NCBI GenBank assembly: GCA_015657535.1
Contig: JADHZB010001074.1
Coordinates: 85,944-149,943, forward strand
Reading direction: 5' to 3'
DNA: 64,000 nt
From: Nephromyces sp. MM_2019
Taxonomy: Eukaryota; Apicomplexa; Aconoidasida; Nephromycida
The notes beneath the pieces are model-generated. The model made no database searches. It saw only the letters and a list, made by a program, of their open reading frames with translations, and was not told the origin of the DNA. This document shows, in pieces, positions 11,680 through 23,380 of this stretch; position 1 is the first letter of the stretch, and the number at the start of each line of letters is the position of its first letter. A program made the translations under genes and the position numbers.

Positions 11680-14600
11680 GAATTTAATGCGGGTCACACG
11701 AGTCTGTTTTTTGTGCCTTTATGAATTTATTAGGTTTACAGCATTCAGTGGTACAGGTACAGGATAACAAACGGACTGCCCCATAGAAGAACAACTTGCT
11801 TAGTTTGTTCTTCTCTTTATAATTTTCTCGGTTGGGTTCTCTACGCTTGTATTTAGTCCTTGGTATGTGAAAAGGAATTGTATCATACCTTTAGTATATA
11901 CATAACTTTTATATTCCCTGTTTCGGAGTAGAAAATCAAGCTTCCATACTATGTTTAAACTCTTGTTATCTAGTGAAATATTTTATGCCTTGGCACGCGC
12001 TTGCATATTTTTGTTCGCTCTATTTATCTGTAAAAGCAGTGCGGATTGTGTTAACCGGTCTGTTACTATATATTGTTAATGGGTCCATTATAGACTTTTA
12101 GTTACTTCATGTGACTGAAGCTACGTCGACGGAAATTGCACTTTAGATGGACTTCTGTTGAATTTGGACTTTCCTGTAATGCATAAGATTAGAATCGCCT
12201 TGCTCGTGTGCACCTAAGCTGGCTTCTTTTTATCGATTATTGAATTATACGCTGAAACGACACTATGGTTGCACCAATGACTATGCGGCTTCCAAGTGGG
12301 TTTCATGATAAGATTATATTAAGGTGGTCCGCCTATACTGAAAAGAAAAGCCCGCCTCTCACATTTGATGAATGCTATGATAGTGAATTTCTCCCGGTTT
12401 ATGGTATACTCAAATATAGGCATACCGGCATCTACTAATGTTGAACTACAAGTAGCTTAGAGATTGAATTGCAATATAAAGTAACACGATGAAAAAGCAG
12501 TGGATCTAAGACTATTCCTGATCCCCCGTCATTCGAAGTTTTTCTGAATCACGTGCGGTAAACCTGCGCTTTGCCGTGATGAATGACTAGGTGAAACATC
12601 TGGCTGCTCCTGCTAGCTAGCCCTCCATATATATATATATCCTAAGGCGTGTAAAATACCTAATATATAAAAAGGGATGTATTGTTGGCTTGCATGCGTG
12701 TGAGCAAAGGAAATGGTCTATGCGTAACATGCGAAAAAAGGATTTGATTGCAGTCTCGATTTGTGAAGTAACCTGCACGCTTTGATATTAGCGTAGGAAC
12801 GGTGCCTCGGTTGATGCCTTATGGATCATTGTTTAGAGTCTACGAAGTTGAGGTTTCAGCATGTGCTGAACGGTTAATACCGTATCATGATTAACCGTGA
12901 AATCCGAGTCAGACATGCCTTGCTAATTATTTAATAAGAAGTTACCGTGATTCTCTCCCGCTGTTTCTGATATAGTGAGCCACACCGTTCAACCTTATCA
13001 AGGCCTTAGCATGTTGAAGCAGAAACCTAATATTAACAGCTTTTTATGAGACAGTCAGAGCCACGTTCCTCAGGGAGAATGATCGTATAATACTAGGGAT
13101 TCCTTCTGTAGTGGAACAACATACTCCAAGGGCCATTACGAGTACCATGAAACATTGAAAAATTGTACCCTGAGCGCTGCTTAAGTAACTTAGATGATAC
13201 AGCACCCTTTACCTGGTAAGATATTCACTACAAACGGGGTATATAACCATTGTTTTTAAGTGGTTATATCCCGCGGGGAATTTCGTGTTTTGGAGCACAC
13301 ACATAAAATAAAGCAAATGCAAATTCCTTCCTATCGGGTACACCAACGTCAAACGTTAACCCAGTTAAGAGCAAAATATATTGGGCACCCGATTATTGTT
13401 TCTTAATTAATATGGATACTTATGGGAGCAAATAGACAGTTTGATGCTTGGAAATTTAAAGTATACGCATTTAACTGATTTAAGCAGCAAGTGTAAACTT
13501 GAAATTGACCAAAAAAGTTGCGATGTATATATTTCTATCCTTATACGCTGAGCACCGCCTGCTAAAAATGAGTTATTTAACCTCCAAGAAAATCCCAAAA
13601 ACTTGTTTATACCTGACGTTGACTCAGTGTGATGATTATGACTTCACTATTAGTCTCGAGAGATGAAGAATTATGGCGTCATTTGTTCGCGGAAGGCTAA
13701 TGTCATGCACAATTGCAACCCAGCATCCATTTTTCGGTTGAAAATATAGGATTTTTACTAGTACTAAACCTATATTTTGCATAAGATTCATACGTAGTAA
13801 CTTCAGGCATGAATTTGATAAGGTATAACCAAAAAAATAAAATCCTTTTCAATGTAAGAGTTTATTTACTTTTTTTTGACTAGCGCTAGTTTTTACAGTT
13901 TCAGTGCACTTTCGTCACTGATCCACCCCGGAGAAATTATAGTGATATAGCCAATAGTGTGAATATTGAACTTTCAGTCCGCAAAAACAACTTTGGCACG
14001 TAATCAGGCTTACAAACAGCTTTTAATTGGTACAATAACTGCTGGAGTTAAATAAATTAATACTGATTCGTTTTCATAGCAGAAAACCTAACCAAGTCCA
14101 CAGATGATAAAAGTCATGCCCAGTACGCACGGCCACTTAAAATGCGACAGATATTTTTAAATTTTTCCGAGCTTTCCATTCTATAAAAGGCTTTTGCCTA
14201 AGACTTTACTTGTATATCGCCATCACAAAAGGGTACTTCCCGCATTAAAAAGCTTCCTGAAGCTCAAAAAACGTTGTCACCATATTTTAAAATCCTACGG
14301 AGAAGATATCTGCATCGTCAAACGCCAAGTTCATTTCTAAAAGCTACTACACGAGAAAGTAAAATGTAATCGTACGTCGATATATTACCCTAGTGGTGCA
14401 ATACTATCGTCCTGCCCAAGATTTTCCTACAGCAAATCAATGTCTTAAGTATAACACTATGCCAGTTTTAAGATATTGATATACCCTTAGTAATATGGCA
14501 CAACCAAGGCCCAAAAGCATCCATGGATGTATTATGGTAGAAATATGCTATACGTTATCCGCGGCCATCCATTTTATGGCTCCTTCGCAAAAGCTGCGAA

Positions 14601-15559
14601 TTACAACTTTACTACTGCGAAAAAGGAGGAATTATAACTTATTCTTCCTGTTTCAAAGAAGTTTCAAAATGACCCCGAAAACTTATTTCAAGTTTCCCTG
14701 TCCATCTTCCACACACCACCCCAGCTTGGCGACAAAATCGTCCCCTAGCACACGCTCAGATTGTTACCATACGCACAGGCTACAGTTACCCTCACGGTTA
14801 AAGGTGGCAAGTTGAAAGTACACCGCGCCTGAATACGCTGCCGTTGCTTGCTCGCTAGTTCCAGCTAGTTATCAGCTTTCCCATCCGTTTGAGGCTGCCG
14901 CAACCGGTAATTTGTACATTTTCCTTCGCTTTGAAAAAAAGGCCTTGTCACATACACTAGAGTCTCAACCAATCTTCTAGATGAACCTGGCATTCATAAT
15001 AGCGACATCTTCCACAAAGTAGCATTAGAGTTAATCCAGTGAGCTGGCCATCCGGTAGCATCATACAGTAAGCCTTAAATATATTTTATTGTAATTTTTT
15101 TGTAAAGCAATAGCAGCAGCCTTACTACCAACCCTATGCGCGTTGGCCTTAACCTGCCGCCATGCGCGCACTATGTAATTCTCCTGGCATGAAAACTACC
15201 GAAACTACGCAGCGCATGCAAAACCTCCAAAAGATATATGTCTCTTCTCCCGAGTTAGTCAAGAGCCTTCTTGCCGCAAAACTACATTGTGCCCCAGGGT
15301 AAGAAAGCTCCTTTTGCAACCTCTCAACGCTTCTGTGATATGCTCCAAAAGCTAAAAATTTCAAGTTAACACACAGCGGGCTCCTTCTCTAATATTCATA
15401 CCTCATTAAATGGAACGAATTTTCTTAGAGATGCATAGTTTTTATAGGTACTGCATAAGCACGTAATGTTTGTCAATTTTCCTGCCCAACTTGGCATTGT
15501 AATTAGGAAATAGTGGCACAATAGGATTACGCATTCATCGCCTTGCCGAATATTTCTAA
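11680..15559. other. Intergenic region, no gene supported
   Basis: This follows the PP2C stop at 11677-11679. Composition is close to strand-balanced, unlike the introns on either side. An ATG-started frame at 14495-14815 (106 codons, +) and short frames on the minus strand have no recognisable domain, splice structure or composition bias, so they are not called as genes. Confidence 0.5.
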
Positions 15560-18345
15560 AGGGGCCTCTCTGTTAAGGAGGTTTGTTGTTTACATGGTAT
15601 TAATACTTTATTGAATGTGTAAGGAGGCGTCCCTTTCTCTTGTGTTTTTCATGATCGGTGCTTTTGGGTGATGTGGTATTTGTCTAAATGGTGGAAAGTA
15701 TGATGATGTAGTGGATGCGTTAGTTCTTCCCGATAAATTCACTCTTCCTCATAGCGGCTATGCTATGGCGGCAGTAACATGACACCGGTTCTCAGAAAGC
15801 AGGTCGCTGGTGCTATCTCTATCGCTTATTGTTTGTTTTGCCCCTCTAGCTTTTTTGTTTGGGGTTTGATTACGTGATGTCGGGGAGGGCTAAATGCAAC
15901 GGTTTTTTGCGTTGTACTGTGAGCTTATTTGCTAACCCATTTTGACTGTTCTTGAAGCGTTGGTCGTCTTCATTCATCATCGTTTATTAGTATCTATCTG
16001 ATAATCTTTAATTTTTGAAGTTGTTTAGAGTGCAGCTTGTTCCAGAATTTTGGTGCGTCACGGTTTCTTTTGTATGATACCGTCTCATGCTCCTTGTATA
16101 CTTCTGTCATTTCGAGCTAATTTTTTGACAAGCTGCTATGTATGATGGGTGGAAATGCATTTTTGGAATATAGTGATGGTATATTTCTATAGTGATACTA
16201 AACCTGTAAGTTTAGCCTAATGCATGCAGTTCAATTTTACCCTTGCAGGTCCTCTCGATTGTTTGTCTATTCTTTGCTGCATGCGCATAATAAAAATTAA
16301 TAAAAGTAAGTAGATGAGGTTCCGTTTTTATATGATATTGATACCTTCTCGGGGGCTCTTCGTCTACTAGTTTTTGTGCTATCAGTTTTGCTTCTACGTA
16401 GTTGGGTTTGTTGCACTGCTCATCTATAAGGTTTTCGCTGCATATATTGAACGTTCGTAGCTTCTTCTGCCGCCACAAGGTGGTGTTTAATTGTTATTAA
16501 AGGTATGACGCTTCTCTAGAAGATTTAGTGCATTAGTTTTTACGCATCTTCTGTTCGTTACTTAGCATATCCACTTGGAGCTCATTGTCAAAAACTTTGT
16601 TTGCAGCTGTACTTTTTTACTGCATGAACCCGAGAAAATGACATGCTTAGTGGTTTGTCTGCTTTAGGCTGAAGTTTTTTTGCTCCGTTTGTGTTTGCTT
16701 CCATATTTAGTTCTCTTTATTGTTTAAAGCTTTTATGCTCAACTTTTCTGATTTCTATTTTTTTTACTGAGTGTTATTTATTCATATGGTAGATGTTTTC
16801 CCGTATTTCTGTGTAACCTGCGCTTGTTTTCTAATTGTCTTGGATATTTGTTACTCCTTGGCGCAATTGGAGTATATTTTTTTACTGTGGGTGCCTTTAT
16901 TTGAAGTATATTTAGATTTTAGCCTGCGTAAATTTTAACCCAGGGAGCGCAAGATGTGCTTTATCTTCAATTGGTTGTTAGTCTGAAATCAGGTCTTGCA
17001 TCCACAATTTTCCTAAAGGGCAATTTTTTTACTTTAGTGGAGGGCTGAAACATGACGTATAAGATGCTGTAATGGTGCAAGATTATGCTTAGTTTTTTGT
17101 AGAAAATTTCTCTCTATTGAATCTAGTATTTTTTAGCCTTCTTCAAGCGGATAATTTTTTTTTCAGGATATAAAAGTACTTTCGTCTTCTTGAAGTTTAA
17201 ACGTAGAAATTGCCTTATAGGAGAAATTATATATGTATCTTTGGTTTTTGCTTTTTCTTCTGCATAACTGACCTAAATATACATATTAACTAATATTCCC
17301 TTAGATTTGGCGCTCTTCCTAGCTTTTATAGTAGAGGAAGGGTCTGATATGGTCACGGCGGATTGGTTTGTTTCGAGGTATTGGGGAAAAGGGTAATGGC
17401 ACGGTTGCTTCTTTGGAAATGAATTTGTGATTTTTTTAAAGCTAGTTAAAAATGATAGCCATTAAATATATATAGTATGTGCAATCCATTTGGCCTGCCG
17501 GTGATAGTGTGCTCTAGGCTACAATGCAATTCCTGTATTGTGAATTTTAGTCATGTATTGATCAGCTCTCAGTGTGAAGATTGGATTTTCAATAACTGCG
17601 TTTTCTCTCTTTTATCACTCTGAAATGAATTTTTTCAGAAGCTATGAATGACGTTTAAAAATTCAGTTCATGCATTATGTATATATTTTCCTCTACTTCT
17701 TGTACTGAAATTTTGTATTCTCTTCTCCGAAATGTTTTGAATATGTGAGAATTTGGTGCTCTACATGATTGTATGTTTGGTTCAAAACGTGCTTAAATCT
17801 TCCTTAGCGCCACCTCCACTTCTGCATCAAAAATGGAATTTCTTCTTTTTTGGATTATTGTACCACACCGTTTTGCTTGTTTATTGTTTTGGGAGTTGGC
17901 GATAAAGTGTCTTTGAGGAGATCACGATACTCTTTAAGATTCTCTAGTTATTTGCTTTATGTGGTATTTTTTCGGAATTTTAAGATTGGGGTTCAAATCT
18001 TCATGCCTAGAAGTACTCTTGATTGCATATTTTTTATGCTGCTGCAGCAGCTTGAGAAATTATGTGGCCTTTGATTTTCCTTATACAATCAAAGTGTTGC
18101 TTTTATGGTCCTGTTGTACCTTCACGGAAGATTCTATTGAGCCAATGGTACAGATATATAAGAGAAGAGGCAGATCTCACACATACACACACACACACAA
18201 GAGCCAGCTATCCACCTGCACCTACGTGTTCAAAATACTAGAAATGCGTTTATTGTTTCTGCGGTTATAAAACAGCGGTTTCCATGGTTTTACGGCGCAT
18301 ATACGTACTGGCTACTATTTGGGCTAATACCGTTTTAATGTTTCA
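15560..18345 (+). other. T/G-rich probable leader of the KH-protein gene
   Basis: The plus strand becomes strongly T- and G-rich near 15560 and stays so up to the ATG at 18346. This matches the introns and flanks of the other plus-strand genes. It suggests a transcribed 5' leader, possibly with leader introns; several pyrimidine tracts followed by AG occur, for example near 17640. Short frames at 17850-18074 and 17959-18270 have no family resemblance and are not called. Confidence 0.4.
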
Positions 18346-20997
18346 ATGAAGGCAATAGAGGGGGATGGAAATATTCAGTCTCAGACAGCTCTGCAGCTGA
18401 GAGCGCTAAACCAGCTGTTTGCTCCCAAGTTATTGCAACAGAAGGGTGGACTTAAAGATGGAGGGCCGCATTGGACGGCCGATTCCCTTCAATCACAAAC
18501 CCAACAGCAGGGTATTGCTGTTTTTCCTAGTAATGATACGACTTTCAAGGCTTCCAGGTGTACGTCATTGCATATGGAGTCTACCCCAAGCACACTGAAT
18601 AAGATTCCTTTGAGTTTGGTAAATGCTCAGACCTCTTATGGCGGTGTTTCCTCACTAGTTGTGGATGCTTCTCAGCGTAATGAAAGTCATTCGGTGAACA
18701 AGGGCCTTATTAATCACCACACGAGCCCTATTTCCTATAGTAGCTCAAGTAGTGGAATGTTCTCTCAAACATCAAATTTAGAGGTGAAAGACCATCATTT
18801 AAGACAGTCCTTGCCTGACACAGCGGCAGCAAGTGTTCGTAGCAACAGTAATACCAGTGCTACTAATAGTAGTGATGCTAATATTAGTAATGTATACTAT
18901 CCTGCTAGGTCAATCGGGGATACGACTTCTGATGAGGTAGGTGTTAATTTTTCGAAGGTTTCGCAATTTGCAGCTTTAACTGTACCTAAAAAATTTAAAG
19001 GTATTTCTGTTGATATTGCTAATGGTAGTAGTTTTTATGATGGCGGTGGGACTTCCGTGGTATCTTCTGGTTTTTCTGATTCTGCCGGGGTAGAAACCTC
19101 AGCAACGGTAATCCCTTTTCAGAACATATCATCACCTCAATTAGATGATATATCTTGCGTAGACCGCGTAGGTGGTGGAGCAGGCCCGCGCGTTTCCTAT
19201 GTTACACACTCCTCTGGCGTTGGTGATCAGGGCAGCAGATCACCCCGGAAGAGTTCCACCTCCTTGCGTGTGGAACCACTGAGTGGGATCACGGCTGCTT
19301 TGTCGAAGGGTATGAGGGGAAATTCGTCTGCAACTATAGCTCATTCATCACGTGGACCTGCGGGTTTTAATGACTTCTCATTGCGGCTTGGTCCCCCCCA
19401 TTGGGTCGTTTCAACCGAGATGCCTATGTCTGGTGTGGATGACAGCAGCAATCTTCATTCTGTAAACCCTTACCGTCATATTCAAGCGATGTCTTCAAAT
19501 CAACAGTTGGAGGATGGCATAGATGTGACTGGAAGTTTTGCGGACAAAAGTGGCATTACTGGTGTTGGATTTTCGTCTAAAGAGTTAATTTTTTCCCCTT
19601 CTAAAGCCTTTCGGATGCTGCTTTATATTGATGAGCCTTTGAGGATATTTGAACTTGAGCCTGAAGATCTTGAATTCTTGTTAAGTAATTATGGTACCTT
19701 GAGATTACCAGTTAAGTTGGTTCCGGAGAAACCTGCTGCAGAAGTTACTTTTTCTTCGCTTAAGGCTCTTAAGCAAGCTCAGAATGATCTGAATGGCCTT
19801 CTTCTCCCCGGAATTGGAACGCTCAAATGCATTGCTTTAAAGGGTGGGGGCGACGCAGGTCATTCGTTACCCTCGATTAGCTCGACGGCAGATCATATAC
19901 CTGTGTTTACCGTTACTTCTGAAGGCCCTCCCGGGCTACCGCACCCTCCATTTCAATATCTACACAAATTACAACTACCTGGAAATCTGAGGGGAGCAAG
20001 TGAGGGCATAGCAGGCGCGGCTTCTATCTCTTCGTTGCCTTCTTTGAACACGGTCAATAATTTTGTTAGTTTGCTTGCTGATGAAACGACGGCTACAAGT
20101 GGTGAAAGTGATAGTAGCCCTCCTCTAATTTACAATCCCCAGGATCAGCAATCTTCTGCTTTTCGTGGAAATCCAAGTGCCGCTGTTGTGAGTGCTGTAA
20201 GCTTCCCATCGACTTTAGGTTATGCCAGAAGTAAAAGGTATTGCCACGAAAATCTTAGTACAGTTGCTCCTTTTGAACGACAATCGTCTCCTAGCATTGG
20301 TACTAGTGCGGATTTAGGAGTAGAAGCCAGCGATAACTTGAAATACTTAAAAAATTTCAGTTCTTCGCAGGAAAGATGTTTGCCAGAGCGAGCTAGGAGA
20401 TCGCGGAATTTCTGCCGGCTTGAGCTCATTGACTTATTTGAGTACCACCCGCATTTTAATGTGTCAAAGGCTATTCTTGGTGTCGATAATAGCAACATAA
20501 ACCATATAATAGAGGCTACTAATGACAAGGTTATTGTAGATATCACGGGCAAGCTCCAAAATTCCGCTCCGGTGGCAGATCGGCTTCATGTAGTCATAAG
20601 TAGTTCGAACCCCGAGGCCTATATGGTTGCCGTTGAAATGAGCGAGGATTTGCTTGCATCAGTGTGCCAAAAGTTTGCAGATTACTGTGCATACTATAAT
20701 TATAAAATTCCTGTGAAAGCCGGTTTTAAGCGACACGAGTATGAAGAAGATGAGGAAACTAAGCAAACGACATATAAGGGTTGTAAAGATAGATTTGTGC
20801 ATTGGTGGGGAAACAAGGTTGGTGTAAGTAAACGGGAAAAAAGGCTGGATAGGGGTAGAGATGGATGTAGAATTGAACGCGCAAGAAGTAAGGATGACGA
20901 TTGGACTTCCGTGATAGACAAGAAGAGCGGAGGCAGAAGGGGACGCGGAGCTGGAAGAGTTGTGAAGGGCAATCCAACAGCGGAGAGAATGCTTTAA
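18346..20997 (+). CDS. RNA-binding protein with RRM-like and KH-type domains
   Basis: Single uninterrupted frame of 883 residues starting at a true ATG. The first 400 or so residues are low-complexity, rich in Ser, Gly, Thr and Asn, and probably disordered. Residues of about 420-500 (starting AFRMLLYIDEPLRIFELEP) look like a compact alpha/beta fold resembling an RRM, though RNP motifs are not clear. Residues of about 690-780 fit a KH domain: LFEYHPHFNVSKAILGVDN, then NHIIEATNDKVIVDITGK. In the KH loop the canonical GXXG reads G-V-D-N, so the second Gly is missing and nucleic acid binding may be altered. The C-terminus is basic and RG-rich (SGGRRGRGAGR), typical of RNA-binding tails. Likely role is post-transcriptional control of mRNA. 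It is intronless in the CDS, unlike most neighbours. The KH call is fairly confident; the RRM-like call is tentative. Confidence 0.85.
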   Translation: MKAIEGDGNIQSQTALQLRALNQLFAPKLLQQKGGLKDGGPHWTADSLQSQTQQQGIAVFPSNDTTFKASRCTSLHMESTPSTLNKIPLSLVNAQTSYGGVSSLVVDASQRNESHSVNKGLINHHTSPISYSSSSSGMFSQTSNLEVKDHHLRQSLPDTAAASVRSNSNTSATNSSDANISNVYYPARSIGDTTSDEVGVNFSKVSQFAALTVPKKFKGISVDIANGSSFYDGGGTSVVSSGFSDSAGVETSATVIPFQNISSPQLDDISCVDRVGGGAGPRVSYVTHSSGVGDQGSRSPRKSSTSLRVEPLSGITAALSKGMRGNSSATIAHSSRGPAGFNDFSLRLGPPHWVVSTEMPMSGVDDSSNLHSVNPYRHIQAMSSNQQLEDGIDVTGSFADKSGITGVGFSSKELIFSPSKAFRMLLYIDEPLRIFELEPEDLEFLLSNYGTLRLPVKLVPEKPAAEVTFSSLKALKQAQNDLNGLLLPGIGTLKCIALKGGGDAGHSLPSISSTADHIPVFTVTSEGPPGLPHPPFQYLHKLQLPGNLRGASEGIAGAASISSLPSLNTVNNFVSLLADETTATSGESDSSPPLIYNPQDQQSSAFRGNPSAAVVSAVSFPSTLGYARSKRYCHENLSTVAPFERQSSPSIGTSADLGVEASDNLKYLKNFSSSQERCLPERARRSRNFCRLELIDLFEYHPHFNVSKAILGVDNSNINHIIEATNDKVIVDITGKLQNSAPVADRLHVVISSSNPEAYMVAVEMSEDLLASVCQKFADYCAYYNYKIPVKAGFKRHEYEEDEETKQTTYKGCKDRFVHWWGNKVGVSKREKRLDRGRDGCRIERARSKDDDWTSVIDKKSGGRRGRGAGRVVKGNPTAERML

Positions 20998-22747
20998 CCT
21001 ATCTTCAAGAGTGCATATCCTTTCTTTGTTGGCAAATATATCCCCTTGTACGGTACCGTGGCTTGCGTCATATTTAGAAGTATTCTTTTCATGTTGACTG
21101 TATTAATTTGAACTAGCAAAACTTTAAACTTAATGTATGCTATAGGGAATGCTTGTACCTGATTTATTTTGTCGAAGTATAAGAGATGTAATTTTTCTCT
21201 GCTCTTTCTTTTGTATCGCGGCCCTGCTGCTGTAATTTACCCCTTGGATAATACATAGGTTTGCCACTATAATGTTTGTGCGACGATCGATGTTGTACTA
21301 TTGATAATCAAAGGGACACTCTCCCCCGCTTTGAAAATTGCGCAGTGTAGCCCTGCACTCCATCTTGATGCGTAAAATTCTAGTGACATCCGTATATTCG
21401 CTTTTTTATCTTAACTTGTTACCGATGATTGTTCCATGATTGATCAGTGTGTTTAGTATTCGTGATACATGACCCCACAATTTTTGTTTCATGCAGTCGT
21501 TCTGTGCACTAATGCGTGGAGTATGCATTTTAGCCGCGCCTAGTTTATCACCTACTTCTCACAGAATTGAATGGTGATATACATCTAGCTATTGCAGCTT
21601 ACTATAACGCTACAAAGTGCATGAGCGGTTGTTTTGTAACTGCCTTGCGTAGACAAGCTGGGTGAACAAGTGCTCCTTGAGCATTTTATGACCGTTTAAA
21701 AGTTGAGAAAGGATTCAACGGAGATACGGTTCACTGTCTATGATCCAGCCCGTCGGAGACGATGTGGCTAAGGCTTTCCTCTTTTAGCAACAAGAGTGCA
21801 GTTTAGGTTGAAAATTATCATAAAACGGAGCTCGAATATTTCCCATAAGCTCTGCAGAACCCGACATGAATGCATGCCCCCTCATTGCGCGCTTTTAAAC
21901 ACATCTTAACACCGTCACTTTGCCGCCTTTTATGTATCATAGTGCTCTGGTAGTGATCACAGCAAAGCAGCATCCTCAAGCCAAGTTATAAAAGAACCGC
22001 ACGACTCATAACCGAATCTAACCCCTCGGATGTCATTCCTATTGGCATGCACGAATTATCACTCAGTCGAGTTATCTATAGCCGTATTATGGACCAAGCA
22101 GTAGAGCCGAGTTGCCGTGATTTCGAACTGCTTGTGCCACTCGACCATATCAAACCGCATGCGCTTTCAGTCATGGAAAATATCAAGCTTAATGTATAAC
22201 ATGGGGAAAGTACGGATGGATGTGTGAGCGTACATGCCCGATGTTATAAAATTCTCTACCCGAGTAGCTGTTTATGTGCTTGTTGTACGTAGATGATATG
22301 AGCACAAAAAATACCATCCCGGGAAAAGTACAACTGATTCGGTTATATTTTATTCCACAAACGCTGCGAAAGAAATGTGACGCTTAAGCTTGGAATTTTA
22401 TTCCGATTAATACCAAGTTTTTCGCTGGCATGCACATTACACGTAGTGATGACAACATAGAATCACTTCTGTAGCACTGGAACTATGCACCAATGAGTGA
22501 TCGCATCAAGAAGGGTATAATATGAAAGTGAAAACATCACTTCATTGCGGTCGCCCAATAGCAACGCAGAAAAGCACATGCCAGATGGTTTGCTTTAATA
22601 ACTGCATCAACGTTCTTATCGTTTAATAATTAAAACGAAGTGCGCATGGCCGATTAAAGAAAAAAGGTTGTCAACAATCTAATCCGTGAATACTTCTGAC
22701 CAGCTACTACTTGGCCTGGCAAGGTCATCTACAATGCTTTAAGGTTG
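20998..22747. other. Convergent 3' flanks, no gene seen
   Basis: Lies between the stop of the KH protein (+) and the stop of the secreted protein (-), so it should contain both 3' UTRs. No open frame or splice pattern with family resemblance was found. Confidence 0.5.
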
Positions 22748-23380
22748 CTAAGCTTTAGCAGTGGTAGTAGTAGTACTACTAGTAGTTGCGCACTCTAAAA
22801 TGGCTTTAGTACAGCCAATAGCTATACAATTCGTGCCGGTCTTCGCGCAGGTTTCTTTGATTGCATCGGAATTACACTTGGGCTTGACATATACCGAATA
22901 TAATACGGATTTCTGACTTGAAACTAATTGACATGACAACCATCCAACATATGTAGTATCACCGGGGATAGTAACGGGATTTGTACTGGCACTATTCGCC
23001 GTTACAACTGGTGCAGTGCCGTTGTCAAACATAGTAGAATTGATATATCCACTATTTGCACCTAATTTAGTAGTCAAGGTGACCGTATGCGTAAGGCCGC
23101 TCAATAATGTGGGACCAACAGTGTGAGCGCCTCCAGTGTCATCAGTACTGGAGAAGCAATCCGCGGGGTGCCAAGCACCCACAGCCGCATGGTCGGTTGC
23201 CGTAAACTTGATAACATCTCCTGGGGCAGCTATCTGAGTTACAGACTTATAAGCCTCACCAGTATCTACAGCTGCAGTTAGAGTATATGTAGCCCCGGAG
23301 ATATGCCGAGCCAACATCATGGCGGCTGATAAAACCACCAACAAAGCATTCCCATATCTCAATTGGATAGATTTCCCCAT
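22748..23380 (-). CDS. Small secreted Cys- and Thr-rich protein, possibly SRS-like
   Basis: Single-exon frame of 210 residues, read from the ATG at 23380 (two codons after a GTG that opens the frame). The N-terminus is a good signal peptide: a short basic start, then NALLVVLSAAMMLA, with cleavage likely near residue 29. The mature part has seven cysteines, mostly in the C-terminal third, two N-glycosylation sequons (NST, NGT) and many Thr and Ser. It ends in a short Thr-rich tail encoded by a degenerate triplet run. No transmembrane or clear GPI signal follows. The pattern TIPGDTTYVGWLSC loosely recalls the late part of the SRS/SAG surface-antigen fold of coccidians, but the cysteine spacing does not clearly match, so this stays a guess. 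It is higher in GC than its surroundings and has no introns, fitting a lineage-specific surface or secreted protein. Confidence 0.72.
   Translation of the reverse strand: MGKSIQLRYGNALLVVLSAAMMLARHISGATYTLTAAVDTGEAYKSVTQIAAPGDVIKFTATDHAAVGAWHPADCFSSTDDTGGAHTVGPTLLSGLTHTVTLTTKLGANSGYINSTMFDNGTAPVVTANSASTNPVTIPGDTTYVGWLSCQLVSSQKSVLYSVYVKPKCNSDAIKETCAKTGTNCIAIGCTKAILECATTSSTTTTTAKA

Noticed and set aside
17850..18270. Two overlapping plus-strand frames just before the KH gene
   Set aside because: No family resemblance, wrong frame for fusion to the KH protein, and composition like leader or intron.
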